The position numbers were made by a program, and so were the translations under genes. The notes beneath the pieces are model-generated. The model was not told the DNA's origin and ran no database searches. It saw nothing but the letters and a program-made list of their open reading frames with translations. A DNA stretch of 64,000 nucleotides from Blautia faecis (lineage in GTDB: Bacteria > Bacillota > Clostridia > Lachnospirales > Lachnospiraceae). This document shows, in pieces, positions 8,460-18,072 of this stretch; positions within the stretch are counted from its first letter, which is position 1; every line of letters begins with the position of its first letter. The stretch lies in contig NZ_JAJCIA010000009.1 of NCBI RefSeq assembly GCF_020554845.1, positions 1 through 64,000 on the forward strand, in the 5' to 3' direction.

Positions 8460-9206
8460 TTAGATATTTCCCCGAAGTTTTTCTTTTACAAGTGCTGCTA
8501 CTTCCCGCACCACATAATGCACCTGCATAATAGGATCTGATACCGCCGCAATTCCATAAGGATGTTTATATCCCAGCTTTTCCGCCAATTTTACTGCCCG
8601 GTACACATGAAAATTATTTGACAATATTCCCGTATTTTTCTTACTGCACCCGGTAAGCTCATCGGAAAATTTCAGATTTTCTTTCGTGCTTGTAGACTTC
8701 TCTTCCAACACCAGCCGCTCCTGTGAAATACCATGCGCTGTCAGATAATTCTCCATACATTTTGCTTCCGTAATATCCTCCCCCAAGCCCTGTCCGCCGG
8801 AAAGGATCAGCGTGGTATCTTCATTCTCCCTGGCATATTTCAGTGCCGCCTTCAGACGAAGCTCCAGGGCCTTGGATGGTACATCTCCTTTTACATGAGC
8901 GCCTAACACAACTACATAATCCAGGTTCTTTTTCCCGGAAGACTTCATTCCGGAAATCACACAGCTGCAGATAAATCCAAAACAGATAATTCCGACCAAC
9001 ACTGCTACCATGATCACCGTTCCCAGCCATCCAGGGAAAGCTCCCGGATGATTTCTTCCATAGCGGAACAGCACGGCGCCACCCTCAAAAAACACTGTAA
9101 GAAGTACCCAGAACCAGGCAAAATCAGCTGTAATGCCAGCATATACCACGATCAGCACATAATAAGCCAGGCTTAAAATTCCGGCGCAAAAACAAAATAA
9201 ACTCAA
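8460..9206 (-). CDS. YdcF family (DUF218) membrane protein
   Basis: A 248-residue protein with about three N-terminal membrane segments (roughly residues 1-90) followed by a DUF218/YdcF domain. The domain is recognised by DYVVVLGAHVKGDVPS, the LRLKAAL segment, ILSGGQG and the E-xSxST-N pattern (LEEKSTSTKENLKF). Related SanA, ElyC and YdcF proteins affect envelope integrity, but the biochemical activity is not settled. The only start that keeps the first membrane segment is a TTG at 9206 with a weak purine-rich site, so the exact start is uncertain. It has no obvious operon partner. Confidence 0.85.
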   Translation of the reverse strand: MSLFCFCAGILSLAYYVLIVVYAGITADFAWFWVLLTVFFEGGAVLFRYGRNHPGAFPGWLGTVIMVAVLVGIICFGFICSCVISGMKSSGKKNLDYVVVLGAHVKGDVPSKALELRLKAALKYARENEDTTLILSGGQGLGEDITEAKCMENYLTAHGISQERLVLEEKSTSTKENLKFSDELTGCSKKNTGILSNNFHVYRAVKLAEKLGYKHPYGIAAVSDPIMQVHYVVREVAALVKEKLRGNI

Positions 9207-9413
9207 ATTCTTTTCTCTCTTTCTAAATTCAAATCCACTCTGCGTGTTTCACTCATTACTCGCACAAAGCAAACTGATTCATACTTGTAGAACTCATAAA
9301 TCAACTAATTTTCCTATAAATATACACGAAACGGATTGCCTGGCAGTTATCCACCATTGCAATCCGTCCCCACAGCCGGAATCCACCGGATCCCGGTCAG
9401 TATTCACATTCTC

Positions 9414-9929
9414 TTATTTATTTCTTCCGCAGCAGAATTTATATTTCTTTCCGCTTCCGCATGGACACGGATCGTTACGTCCGATCTTGTGTGCCTTTAC
9501 AACAGTACCGGATTTCTTCTGCTCAAGATAAAGCTCTTTACGTTTCTCCGGGGTAAAGATCTCGTCCCACTGTGGAAGATTGTAAAGCCAGTCAGCCTTA
9601 GCGTCTACCATGTTCTTGTAAAGAAGCTCTTTGTCAAAACAAAGACTTACGGTAGTATTCTCATCCATAGTCTCGATCGGATTCTGAACCTTAAGGCTGT
9701 CATTGATTCCATCAAGGAAACCAACCATGGTGAGCACTTCCTGATTATATTTCTCAGCCAGCTCTTTAACTGTACCAGTAACTACTTCGTCCGGATTCTC
9801 AAGAAGCTGTGCATAAATGTTCTTCTCAATGTTAAAATATTTTGCCCAGAACTGCTGAAGTTTATTACGATCTGCCTGCTGGTCATAGGCAATGGCACGC
9901 CACTGCTCTAAAATGGTCTTGTCGCTCAT
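9414..9929 (-). CDS. SEC-C metal-binding motif protein
   Basis: A 171-residue soluble protein ending in a SEC-C zinc motif, [18 protein letters not shown]. That motif occurs at the end of SecA and in many unrelated proteins, where it binds zinc and can mediate protein contacts. The preceding 145 residues are helical and match a common Clostridia family of SEC-C proteins of unknown function. A signal peptide is absent. It stands between the YdcF-type gene and the HAD hydrolase gene with gaps on both sides, so no operon is evident. Confidence 0.85.
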   Translation of the reverse strand: MSDKTILEQWRAIAYDQQADRNKLQQFWAKYFNIEKNIYAQLLENPDEVVTGTVKELAEKYNQEVLTMVGFLDGINDSLKVQNPIETMDENTTVSLCFDKELLYKNMVDAKADWLYNLPQWDEIFTPEKRKELYLEQKKSGTVVKAHKIGRNDPCPCGSGKKYKFCCGRNK

Positions 9930-10077
9930 TTCTTATTCCTCTTTTCAACAAAATTTCGTAATTATGCCGTTTTACAGCTGAAAATTATTATACCATCTTT
10001 TGCTGAAAAACACAAATCTTATTTTTTCTCCAAAATTTTCTTGCAGATTTTTCATAAAATTCATACTATTTTTCTGT

Positions 10078-10270
10078 AACATATGTATAAAAAGACTGCA
10101 ACAGGTTCATACTATGAGTGTTCAGTAAAATGAACCAACAAATTCATTGAACCCCCTTCAATGATGATGCAATACAAAAGATAAGCGAGATTAACTTATA
10201 TCCTCCCCGAAACGCCCCGGCTTCTGAAGTACTAGCTGAAGCCGGGGCGTTAACTTTCCTGTTTTGCTGT
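10078..10270 (+). other. Structured intergenic stretch, possible small RNA
   Basis: This 347-base gap holds three stem-loops in a row: GGTTCAT/ATGAACC (10,114-10,136), TCATTGAA/TTCAATGA with a loop of five C (10,144-10,164), and a 14-bp GC-rich stem at 10,211-10,251. A weak promoter-like pair (TTGCAG, 17 bp, TACTAT) ends near 10,070. The last hairpin may simply be a terminator. No open reading frame is supported. Confidence 0.3.
10211..10251. terminator. Strong 14-bp hairpin downstream of the HAD gene
   Basis: AACGCCCCGGCTTC (10,211-10,224) pairs perfectly with GAAGCCGGGGCGTT (10,238-10,251). It lies 26 bases past the stop of the minus-strand HAD gene. Neither side has an immediate long T-run; the plus side is T-rich about 15 bases later. 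Confidence 0.55.
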
Positions 10271-10276
10271 TTTTTT

Positions 10277-11098
10277 CTATTTTACTCCAAGCTTCTCCAG
10301 TTCCTTTGCCGCCTGCTTCAGATCATGGAATTCAATGGCATGAATACCAAGCTTTCTTGCAGCCTCGCAGTTCTCCGGGCGGTCATCCAGGAAAACGCTC
10401 TCCTCCGGTTTTAAACCGAATCTGGAAAGAAGTGTCTCATAAATATCAGCCTCCGGTTTGATCTGCTGAACCTCACAGGAGAAAATCACACCATCCATAT
10501 TTTTCAGAAAAGGCATTTTACCTGGTCTTGTCTGATCCAGCATGAATTGGCTGTAGTTTGACAGAATGTACAGATGATAGCCCTGGCTTTTCAGATAGCT
10601 GGTCCAGGTTTCGGCGTAATCCTTAATTCCAATTGTTTTTCCTGATTCTTCGATCACACGCTTTACATCCGCTTCGTACTCGGCCGGAAGTGCTGCGATA
10701 AACTGTTTCCGGTATTCTTCTTCAGGAAACAGGCCACGGTCACGCTCATTCCAGATCTGGCTCTTAAAAACCTTCTCAGCAATCAGCTTCTCTTCTTCTG
10801 CCGAAAAGTGGAACGCTTTCAGATAGCTTTCCCAATCATAGGAAACCAGAACCTGTCCCACATCAAAAATAATATTTTTCACTTCGCCCTCTGCCTCCTT
10901 ATTCTCTTTCTTCAGAAGTTTATAAACCATCAAAAATACATAGGCCAGAACAGGCACCAGAATTACAGTGCCCACTGCCGCCTTAAAATTCCCCTGTGCG
11001 TTGTCGCCGCTGCCAAAAGCAAAGATCATAGGCAGACAGCAAACTGCCAGTAAGACTACCACTCCGAAAACAGCAGCGATTCTTTTAAAATTTTTCAT
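10277..11098 (-). CDS. HAD family hydrolase with N-terminal membrane anchor
   Basis: The C-terminal part is a haloacid-dehalogenase-type hydrolase of the epoxide-hydrolase/YihX-like branch. Motif I is IIFDVGQVLV (about residue 76), motif II is the LSNYS segment, and motif IV is VFLDDRPENC. The first position of motif I is aspartate, but the second acid of the usual DxD is replaced (DVG), as in several members of this branch. Two hydrophobic segments within residues 5-65 should anchor it to the membrane, which is unusual for the group. I chose the ATG at 11,098, which has AAGGAA upstream. Total 273 residues. Substrate unknown; a phosphatase role is the simplest guess. Confidence 0.85.
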   Translation of the reverse strand: MKNFKRIAAVFGVVVLLAVCCLPMIFAFGSGDNAQGNFKAAVGTVILVPVLAYVFLMVYKLLKKENKEAEGEVKNIIFDVGQVLVSYDWESYLKAFHFSAEEEKLIAEKVFKSQIWNERDRGLFPEEEYRKQFIAALPAEYEADVKRVIEESGKTIGIKDYAETWTSYLKSQGYHLYILSNYSQFMLDQTRPGKMPFLKNMDGVIFSCEVQQIKPEADIYETLLSRFGLKPEESVFLDDRPENCEAARKLGIHAIEFHDLKQAAKELEKLGVK

Positions 11099-11129
11099 TC
11101 TTATTTCCTTTTTTCTCTGATACAGCTTA

Positions 11130-11150
11130 CGCCGGAGAGAATCTCCGGCG
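11130..11150. terminator. Hairpin downstream of purA
   Basis: CGCCGGAGA pairs with TCTCCGGCG around a three-base loop. It sits between purA and the HAD gene. There is no adjacent T-run on the minus strand, so it may be a processing or pausing site rather than a true terminator. Confidence 0.4.
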
Positions 11151-11236
11151 CAGTCACATTTCAATTACCAGTCACTCTGTAACCAGTAATGTATTCTTAC
11201 TTACAAGCGTCTGATATGCAGCCGCTTTTTTCCCAA

Positions 11237-12517
11237 TCATTTATTTCTGTAAATAATATCGTTTCTTCCTGGTCCGTTGGAAACCATGGTAATCGGGTAT
11301 CCGATCTTCTCTTCGATGAATTCAATGTATTTTCTGCAATTCTCCGGAAGATCCTCATAGTTCTTGATTCCACGGATATCACATTTCCATCCAGGAAGCT
11401 TCTCGATCACCGGTTTTGCTTTCTCAAGTCTGGCTGTGGTCGGGAAGTCTGTGGTAATCTCTCCGTCGATATCGTAAGCAACACAAACCGGGATCTCATC
11501 CAGATAGCCAAGTACGTCAAGTACTGTAAATGCAACATCTGTAGCACCCTGAAGACGGCAGCCGTATTTGGAAGCAACACAGTCATACCATCCCATACGT
11601 CTCGGACGTCCTGTGGTAGCGCCGTATTCTCCGCCATCACCACCACGTCTTCTAAGCTCGTCAGCCTCTTCTCCGAAAATCTCGGAAACAAATGCACCGG
11701 CACCTACCGCGCTGGAATAAGCCTTGCTTACAACAACAATCTTCTGGATCTCATATGGAGGCACACCTGCTCCGATTGCACCATATGCTGCCAGTGTGGA
11801 AGAAGAGGTAACCATTGGGTAAATACCATGGTCAGGGTCTTTCAAAGTTCCAAGCTGTCCCTCAAGAAGGATCTCCTTGCCCTCTTTCAGTGCATTATTC
11901 AGATACAAGGAAACGTCGCATACATATGGTGCAACCATTTTCTTGTATTCCATCAGCTCTGCAAAAAGCTCATCAACGTTCAGAAGCGGTTTGTGGTATA
12001 AGTGCTCAAGAAGAACGTTCTTAGTTTCACAAACGCTTGCCAGTTTCTCCTTCAGGCGATCCTCGTCAAAAAGCTCATTTACCTGAAAACCGATTTTTGC
12101 ATATTTGTCAGAATAGAAAGGTGCGATACCGGATTTAGTAGAACCGAAAGATTTGCCTCCCAGACGCTCTTCCTCATACTGGTCAAACAGAATGTGGTAC
12201 GGCATAACCATCTGTGCTCTGTCAGAGATCAGAATCTTCGGTGCCGGAACACCTTTGCTTACAACCTCATTGTATTCTTTGAAAAATACAGGGATATTCA
12301 GTGCAACACCGTTGCCGATCACACTTGTGGTGTGTCCATAAAATACACCTGACGGCAAAGTGTGAAGTGCGAATTTACCATAGTCGTTTACAATAGTATG
12401 TCCCGCATTTGCACCACCCTGGAATCTAACGATAATATCAGCTTTCTCAGCGAGCATGTCGGTAATTTTACCCTTACCTTCATCTCCCCAGTTTGCTCCA
12501 ACTACTGCTTTGATCAT
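11237..12517 (-). CDS. purA: Adenylosuccinate synthase
   Basis: Joins IMP and aspartate using GTP to give adenylosuccinate, the first committed step to AMP. The 426 residues start with WGDEGKGK, the characteristic phosphate loop with catalytic Asp, followed by GGANAGHTI with the catalytic His. GRPRRMGW and the C-terminal SNGPGR segments are also typical. It is 61 bases downstream of purB, whose product catalyses the next step, and the two are probably co-transcribed. The stretch after its stop contains a 9-bp hairpin (11,130-11,150) with no strong T-run. Confidence 0.97.
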   Translation of the reverse strand: MIKAVVGANWGDEGKGKITDMLAEKADIIVRFQGGANAGHTIVNDYGKFALHTLPSGVFYGHTTSVIGNGVALNIPVFFKEYNEVVSKGVPAPKILISDRAQMVMPYHILFDQYEEERLGGKSFGSTKSGIAPFYSDKYAKIGFQVNELFDEDRLKEKLASVCETKNVLLEHLYHKPLLNVDELFAELMEYKKMVAPYVCDVSLYLNNALKEGKEILLEGQLGTLKDPDHGIYPMVTSSSTLAAYGAIGAGVPPYEIQKIVVVSKAYSSAVGAGAFVSEIFGEEADELRRRGGDGGEYGATTGRPRRMGWYDCVASKYGCRLQGATDVAFTVLDVLGYLDEIPVCVAYDIDGEITTDFPTTARLEKAKPVIEKLPGWKCDIRGIKNYEDLPENCRKYIEFIEEKIGYPITMVSNGPGRNDIIYRNK

Positions 12518-12578
12518 AACTCAAATTCCTCCTGTGTCTGATCTGAATTTCATTAAAAAAGAAAACAACAACCTTTTA

Positions 12579-14012
12579 TCATACATTAATCTCAGCTGTC
12601 ATTCCAAGCATTTCCTTGTGGGAATCCAGAACCGGATTTACAACTTTTGCAATAAAGCTTTCGGTCTGCTCTTTGGCACGTCCCACATATTTCTTCGGAT
12701 CCATGGTCTTCTGAAGCTCTTCCAGGGTCAGGTTAAATGCCGGATCTGCTGCGATCAGCTCAAGAAGGTTGTTGTCCTTACCTTCTACCTTAACATTCCT
12801 GCCTGCTTCCATGGAAAGCTCACGGATGCGCTCATGAAGCTCCTGACGGTCTCCACCTGCTTTTACTGCGTCCATCATAATGTTCTCAGTTGCCATAAAT
12901 GGCAGCTCAGCCATCATGTGTTTCTCGATAACCTTCGGATAAACCACAAGGCCATCTACAACATTCAGGCACAGATCCAGGATTCCGTCAATTGCAAGGA
13001 AGCCTTCCGGTACGGAAAGACGCTTGTTGGCGGAGTCATCCAGGGTTCTCTCAAACCACTGGGTAGCAGAGGTGATGGCTGGATTCAGGGCATCTACCAT
13101 CACATATCTGGAAAGGGAAGCAATACGCTCACTTCTCATCGGGTTTCTCTTATAAGCCATAGCGGAAGATCCGATCTGGGATTTCTCAAATGGCTCCTCT
13201 ACTTCTTTCAGATGCTGAAGAAGACGGATATCGTTTGACATCTTGTGTGCACTTGCTGCAATTCCTGCCAGAACATTGACAACACGGGTATCAACTTTAC
13301 GAGAATAGGTCTGTCCGGATACCGGATAGCATTCCTTGAATCCCATCTTGGCAGCGATCATCGGATCGATCTTGTCGATGGTCTCCTGGTCTCCTTCAAA
13401 CAGTTCCAGAAAGCTTGCCTGTGTACCTGTAGTACCTTTAGAACCAAGAAGCTTAATGGTGCCAAGAACATATTCCAGATCTTCAAGATCCATCATGAAT
13501 TCCTGTGTCCACAGTGTGGCACGCTTTCCAACGGTAGTTGGCTGTGCAGGCTGGAAATGGGTAAATGCAAGTGTAGGCTGATCTTTATATTTGTCAGCGA
13601 ACTTGGAAAGCTCTGCAATTACGTTTACCAGTTTCTTCTGAACCAGCTTCAGAGCTTCTGTCATAACAATAATGTCTGTATTATCTCCTACATAACAGGA
13701 TGTTGCTCCCAGGTGGATGATTCCCTTTGCTTTCGGGCACTGCACACCGTAAGCATATACATGGGACATAACATCGTGACGTACTTCTTTCTCACGGGCC
13801 TTGGCAACATCATAATTGATATCGTCTGCATGAGCTTTCAGTTCATCAATCTGTTCCTGGGTGATGTTCAGTCCAAGCTCCTTCTCAGTCTCTGCCAGAG
13901 CGATCCAGAGTCTTCTCCAGGTGCGGAATTTCATATCCTGTGAAAAAATGTACTGCATTTCCTTGCTGGCATAACGCTCAGACAAAGGGCTTGTATATCT
14001 GTCTGTACTCAT
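12579..14012 (-). CDS. purB: Adenylosuccinate lyase
   Basis: Cleaves fumarate from adenylosuccinate and from SAICAR, so it acts twice in purine synthesis. The 477-residue protein belongs to the fumarase/aspartase superfamily: HLGATS is an early conserved region, HFQPAQPTT carries a catalytic histidine and SSAMAYKRNPMRSE is the superfamily signature loop with the catalytic serine. I chose the ATG at 14,012, which follows AGGAG; the open frame extends further upstream without support. It leads a purB-purA pair with its own strong promoter. Confidence 0.97.
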   Translation of the reverse strand: MSTDRYTSPLSERYASKEMQYIFSQDMKFRTWRRLWIALAETEKELGLNITQEQIDELKAHADDINYDVAKAREKEVRHDVMSHVYAYGVQCPKAKGIIHLGATSCYVGDNTDIIVMTEALKLVQKKLVNVIAELSKFADKYKDQPTLAFTHFQPAQPTTVGKRATLWTQEFMMDLEDLEYVLGTIKLLGSKGTTGTQASFLELFEGDQETIDKIDPMIAAKMGFKECYPVSGQTYSRKVDTRVVNVLAGIAASAHKMSNDIRLLQHLKEVEEPFEKSQIGSSAMAYKRNPMRSERIASLSRYVMVDALNPAITSATQWFERTLDDSANKRLSVPEGFLAIDGILDLCLNVVDGLVVYPKVIEKHMMAELPFMATENIMMDAVKAGGDRQELHERIRELSMEAGRNVKVEGKDNNLLELIAADPAFNLTLEELQKTMDPKKYVGRAKEQTESFIAKVVNPVLDSHKEMLGMTAEINV

Positions 14013-14087
14013 TCTTTCTCTCCTGTTTCTAAGTAAGTTTTTATCATTTACTTTGCGGATCAACTGTTTTTTTCCACATACAAGGGG

Positions 14088-14116
14088 ATTATATAACATC
14101 CAAAGATTTTAAGCAA
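14088..14116 (-). promoter_or_regulatory. Sigma-A promoter of purB-purA
   Basis: On the minus strand TTGCTT (14,111-14,116) and a perfect TATAAT (14,088-14,093) are 17 bp apart, about 75 bases upstream of the purB start. The -35 box falls inside a 23-bp segment that nearly repeats the end of the amino acid ABC ATPase gene. Confidence 0.75.
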
Positions 14117-14209
14117 GCCCCTGATGGAATTTCGTGTTCACAATTTCACACTCTGAATTCCAAAAAATTTCTTTTTTGTCCTTTATCTTACAGATTTTCT
14201 GCCGCACAT

Positions 14210-16096
14210 TTATTTCGTCTGTAGCCATACTTCCATTTCCGTATCCCGTCTCCAGGTTTTTCCGGCAGACGCATAATCCACCATCAGGAAGGTCTCTTCC
14301 CCTATGGTGACGTCAAACAGACACTGATACTTCTTTTTCAAGGTATTGGATAGCGCTTTTCTTGTATTCTCAATTTTCAAAGGTCCGTTCAGTGCTTCTT
14401 CTTTCCGGCAGTCCATAATCGTCCCTTCTTTTTCCTCCAGGCGCTTTTCTCTTGCCAGAACCAGCGGACCATATAGCACAGCCATTCTTTTGGCACTGTC
14501 GGCATCCTCCGGATTCTCCATTCCCCACAGGATTCTGGGGTTCATATCCAGATTTAATACAATCTCATCTCCATCTTTCCAGGTCCGCTTTAAGGAAAAA
14601 TATTTCTCTGCTTCCGGAAGAGCGGCATCTTCATTATTTTCTGCCGTTCGCACTGTCAGCCTGCATGTCCTGGAAAATTCAGGAATTCGAAGCTCTGTTT
14701 CGAACCAGACCTCCTGAGTCATGCTCAGTTTCATGCGAATTTCCCCATTTACCGGATACTTTGTTTTTATTTCCATTTGTACGGGAACACTGTCAATCAG
14801 AAACTCAAGTTTTCCCGGCATATACAGATTCATTCTTACCAGCCTGTCTTGCACTTCTGTTCCAAGAAGCGGGACAAGCGCTGTTCCAGCTGCTCCGATT
14901 GCAATGCAGCAGCCGCAAAAAGCCTGGTTTTCCTCCATTGCCTTAAATCCTCCCACTGCACGGCCACGTATATTGGAGCTTAATGGACTATAACTGTCAA
15001 ATGCGGGAATACAGCCATCTTTGTCTGCCGTATAACGGTCATACACCTGCCTGTAATAGGGTTCATCAAAACGGGTTTCCTCTCCACAGACTGCCTTTTC
15101 AAAATTAACAGAACCATAAAGTACATTAAATGCCGTTCTCTCAATTTCATCAATATATTTGATATCTCCTGTAAAATAGTACATTCTGCGCAGCAACCTC
15201 ATCCAGGTAACTGATACGCAGGTTTCCAGCATGATTCCGTCATATTTTGTACCACTCTGCATAAGACTTCCATGATCCAGCAATTCGTTTTTGCAGCCAA
15301 GACCTCCCACTACCGTTCTCTCTGATTCCAGAAGCTTCTCTACAAAATTTTTTACAGCAATCTGCCATTTTTCTTCTTTGACAACAAGGGAATATTCCAG
15401 CAGACCTTCAAAGCAGGACATTAGCTCATATGCTTTTACAACCGGATATTCATAAGGATACAATTCATTCTGGTAAGCAGCTTCAAAAATGTTAAATTCC
15501 CGGGCTCCACCGCAATCTACAATATAAGCTGCAAAATCCAGATATTTTTTTTCATGCACAATGCGGTACAGCAGAACCACCGGCTCCAGAATAGAGCTGG
15601 AATTGATTCCCTGCCAGATATCAGAAGTTTCTGTAATCTTCTTTTTTCCAGATTCCTTTCCTACATGCGCCATAATATAATCCAGATGTCTTTCTGCTGA
15701 CTGGATCACTTTTCTTTTTTTCTCTTCTTCTCTGCAGATATTATAATAACTGATCAGCCCCATAAGTACATATTTTCTGCCCCACATATCCCATCCCTGG
15801 AATTCTGCTTCTTTGCTGTATGTGGAGATTCTACCTTCCCCATCCTGATAAAAAAGGAGCTGATTCACAGACTCTGTGAGAATTTCATATAATTCTTCAT
15901 CCCGGGTATAAAGGTAGGTCTCACATGCACCACGCATAAGCTTCCCCCAGTATTCCCCTCTCCAGCCAAGATCTCCATCATCCGGGCAGCCGGCAAACTG
16001 ATCTGCTGTCAGTTTCCATAAGCTTCTGTTTTTCAACTGCTCTTTTTCTACAAAACGCGCTGCTGCGTCTGCAATTCCGTTGTATTTCATTTTCAT
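14210..16096 (-). CDS. GH127 family glycoside hydrolase (beta-L-arabinofuranosidase-like)
   Basis: A 628-residue protein of the GH127 (DUF1680) family. Characterised members, such as HypBA1 of Bifidobacterium longum, release beta-L-arabinofuranose. The unusual zinc site of the family is visible: ETC at residues 291-293 and the CC pair at 396-397 in FCGCC, where one cysteine is the nucleophile. There is no signal peptide, so it should act on imported sugars. I chose the ATG at 16,096, six bases after AAGGAG. It follows the sugar-binding protein gene after a 70-base gap holding a terminator. Related families GH146 and other DUF1680 groups have different linkage preferences, so exact specificity is open. 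Confidence 0.88.
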   Translation of the reverse strand: MKMKYNGIADAAARFVEKEQLKNRSLWKLTADQFAGCPDDGDLGWRGEYWGKLMRGACETYLYTRDEELYEILTESVNQLLFYQDGEGRISTYSKEAEFQGWDMWGRKYVLMGLISYYNICREEEKKRKVIQSAERHLDYIMAHVGKESGKKKITETSDIWQGINSSSILEPVVLLYRIVHEKKYLDFAAYIVDCGGAREFNIFEAAYQNELYPYEYPVVKAYELMSCFEGLLEYSLVVKEEKWQIAVKNFVEKLLESERTVVGGLGCKNELLDHGSLMQSGTKYDGIMLETCVSVTWMRLLRRMYYFTGDIKYIDEIERTAFNVLYGSVNFEKAVCGEETRFDEPYYRQVYDRYTADKDGCIPAFDSYSPLSSNIRGRAVGGFKAMEENQAFCGCCIAIGAAGTALVPLLGTEVQDRLVRMNLYMPGKLEFLIDSVPVQMEIKTKYPVNGEIRMKLSMTQEVWFETELRIPEFSRTCRLTVRTAENNEDAALPEAEKYFSLKRTWKDGDEIVLNLDMNPRILWGMENPEDADSAKRMAVLYGPLVLAREKRLEEKEGTIMDCRKEEALNGPLKIENTRKALSNTLKKKYQCLFDVTIGEETFLMVDYASAGKTWRRDTEMEVWLQTK

Positions 16097-16114
16097 TATA
16101 TTCTCCTTTATTTG

Positions 16115-16148
16115 GTTAAAAAGAGCCGTGAAAACTTTCACGGCTCTT
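16115..16148 (-). terminator. Terminator between the sugar-binding protein and GH127 genes
   Basis: AAGAGCCGTGAAA and TTTCACGGCTCTT (16,121-16,148) form a 13-bp arm, with a T-run on the minus strand. It probably lets the binding protein be made in excess over GH127. Confidence 0.8.
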
Positions 16149-16166
16149 AGATTTTTATGACTATGT

Positions 16167-17894
16167 TTATTTAAATGTTTCTGCTGCTGCCTTTGCATCC
16201 TCAAAGTTTGCCTGAACTTCTTCCAATACCTGATCATATCCCATTGCATTGATATCACTGATCATCTTTTCTCTCTGAGCTGCAAAAGCATCATCATCCT
16301 CGCAGGTAATAATTTTTGCAATATTTGCCTGTACATACTCGAATGCCTTGTTGCCAATTCTTGTAGCTTCATCAGATATAGGCTGCATTAAAGTTGCTGC
16401 CAGACCAACTGTAGGATCTTCATTATTTGTTTTTAATTTTCCTTCATCAACCAGCTGTTTATAAACTTCTCCCGGATACTGTGCTTTTCCGTCAGTATAA
16501 TAATTGCAGAAATCCTTATCAATCTCTGAAACACTAGATAAAACATATTTCTTAGAAAGAGTTAAATCTACCGGTTCTCCATCTGCACACTGATTGGTTT
16601 CCCATAAAGGTGATAACCATTTATACTTGCCAATTCCCTGTACTCCGTCAGTCGTATAGCCAGAATACTCTTTATCATTGCTGGTAAAGTTTTCAAGGCG
16701 CTTTCCAATCAGTTCCGGCTCTCCATCCACAACATCCCAGTCTTCGCCAGGAACTCCTGTACGTACCAGTCTTGCACCTTCATCAGAGGTCATAAATTCA
16801 ATCAGTTCCATTGCACGTTCCGGATATTCACAGTTTGCACTGATTACAAGAGCGTTTGCAGCCTGATATCCTAACGGATTTGCATATGGATAAATTTGCA
16901 TTGCATATGGGAAAGTACCAGGAATCATATACATTGCTGCATCTTCACCGCAGATGTTTTTATCCGGCTGTGTCCAGTTATAATTACATACCAGAACCTC
17001 TCCGTTTTTAATTTTGTCATCATACTGACTGTTTTTCATGGTAAATGCTTCCGGATCCATAATGCCCATCCGATAAGCCTTGTTATAGAAGGAAAGAGCT
17101 TTCCACAATGGTCCGTCTTCTACCGTAAACATATCTTCAAATTCACCGGTTTCATTGTTTATGAACTGATTATTTCCTGAATTTGTATAGCCCATATCAA
17201 ATGGGTAACTGATCATATAAGGCCAGATTCCCCAGTCAGACCAGCCAGACAATGCATAAACCTTCTTGCCGTCTGCTGTCGTCGGATGTGCATCTACCAT
17301 CTGTTTTAAGACATCCAGATATTTGTCTTCAGTGCTGACATCCGGATATCCTAATTCCTTATAATAATCCCATCTTGTAAAAAATCCTACAAAGCCATTC
17401 TTATTTGGCAGATCTTTATTCTCTGTCTGAACATTTGTCGGAATAAAATAAGTACTTCCTCCGCCAATAATATCTTTTGAATACTTTAATGCATCCGGAA
17501 GTTTTTCTTTCAGATTATCTCCATTTTCTGCAAGCCAGTCATCCATGGCCCATAACGATCCTGCATCGATCAGATTTTTAACATCAATATCTCCGTTATG
17601 AAGTTCTACAATATCCGGAAGATCTCCACCGGAAGCCATCACTTTTAATCGATCTGTACTTACATTTGTATATTCCAGTACGATTCCCAGTTTTTCCTTA
17701 ATATAGCGTCCTACCGCATCATCTGTGGAAATACCGTCCATTCCGGTTTCTCCCATGACTCTGAGAGTAATTACTTCCTTTTCTTCTCCAGCCTCAGCCT
17801 GCACTGCCAGGGCTCCGTTGCTTACCATAATTCCCCCAACCATCGCAGCACATAAAGTTGCAGATGTAACCTTTTTCCATAAATTCCTTCTCAT
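16167..17894 (-). CDS. Extracellular sugar-binding protein of an ABC transporter
   Basis: A 575-residue family 1 solute-binding protein similar to LipO-type proteins, which deliver oligosaccharides to LplB/LplC permeases. It starts with a basic stretch, a hydrophobic core (about residues 11-28) and a likely signal peptidase I site near VQA. The cysteine in the signal core does not fit a lipobox, so the anchor is unclear; it may be released or held another way. GGDLPDIVELHNG and WDYYKELGYP are typical of the family. The matching permease genes lie about 13 kb away at 29,736-31,604. AGGAGG precedes the ATG. The upstream region shares a 19-bp element with the permease operon. Confidence 0.9.
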   Translation of the reverse strand: MRRNLWKKVTSATLCAAMVGGIMVSNGALAVQAEAGEEKEVITLRVMGETGMDGISTDDAVGRYIKEKLGIVLEYTNVSTDRLKVMASGGDLPDIVELHNGDIDVKNLIDAGSLWAMDDWLAENGDNLKEKLPDALKYSKDIIGGGSTYFIPTNVQTENKDLPNKNGFVGFFTRWDYYKELGYPDVSTEDKYLDVLKQMVDAHPTTADGKKVYALSGWSDWGIWPYMISYPFDMGYTNSGNNQFINNETGEFEDMFTVEDGPLWKALSFYNKAYRMGIMDPEAFTMKNSQYDDKIKNGEVLVCNYNWTQPDKNICGEDAAMYMIPGTFPYAMQIYPYANPLGYQAANALVISANCEYPERAMELIEFMTSDEGARLVRTGVPGEDWDVVDGEPELIGKRLENFTSNDKEYSGYTTDGVQGIGKYKWLSPLWETNQCADGEPVDLTLSKKYVLSSVSEIDKDFCNYYTDGKAQYPGEVYKQLVDEGKLKTNNEDPTVGLAATLMQPISDEATRIGNKAFEYVQANIAKIITCEDDDAFAAQREKMISDINAMGYDQVLEEVQANFEDAKAAAETFK

Positions 17895-17972
17895 TTCCTA
17901 CCTCCTGTTTTCTTTTTTGGTGTTGCGCCGTGTTTTGTTTCTGTAAAAAGGATACCAAAAACAGAACACATC

Positions 17973-18009
17973 TTCCAGAAACAACCTTCCGATTTTTGGC
18001 ATAATTCTA
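17973..18009 (-). promoter_or_regulatory. Putative promoter and shared 19-bp element, binding-protein gene
   Basis: A -10-like TAGAAT (18,004-18,009, minus strand) lies 12 bases before a 19-bp element (17,973-17,991). The same element with one mismatch, at the same distance from a TAGGAT, precedes the permease operon. No good -35 box is seen, which suits an activator-dependent promoter. Confidence 0.5.
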
Positions 18010-18072
18010 TGCACATCTTATCCCCGTCACATTCCTGGTTTATGGAAAAAAGCCACGATTTTTATAACTATT

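Noticed and set aside
17895..18072. Riboswitch before the sugar-binding protein gene
   Set aside because: I could not find a conserved aptamer; the visible signal is the short element shared with the permease operon.
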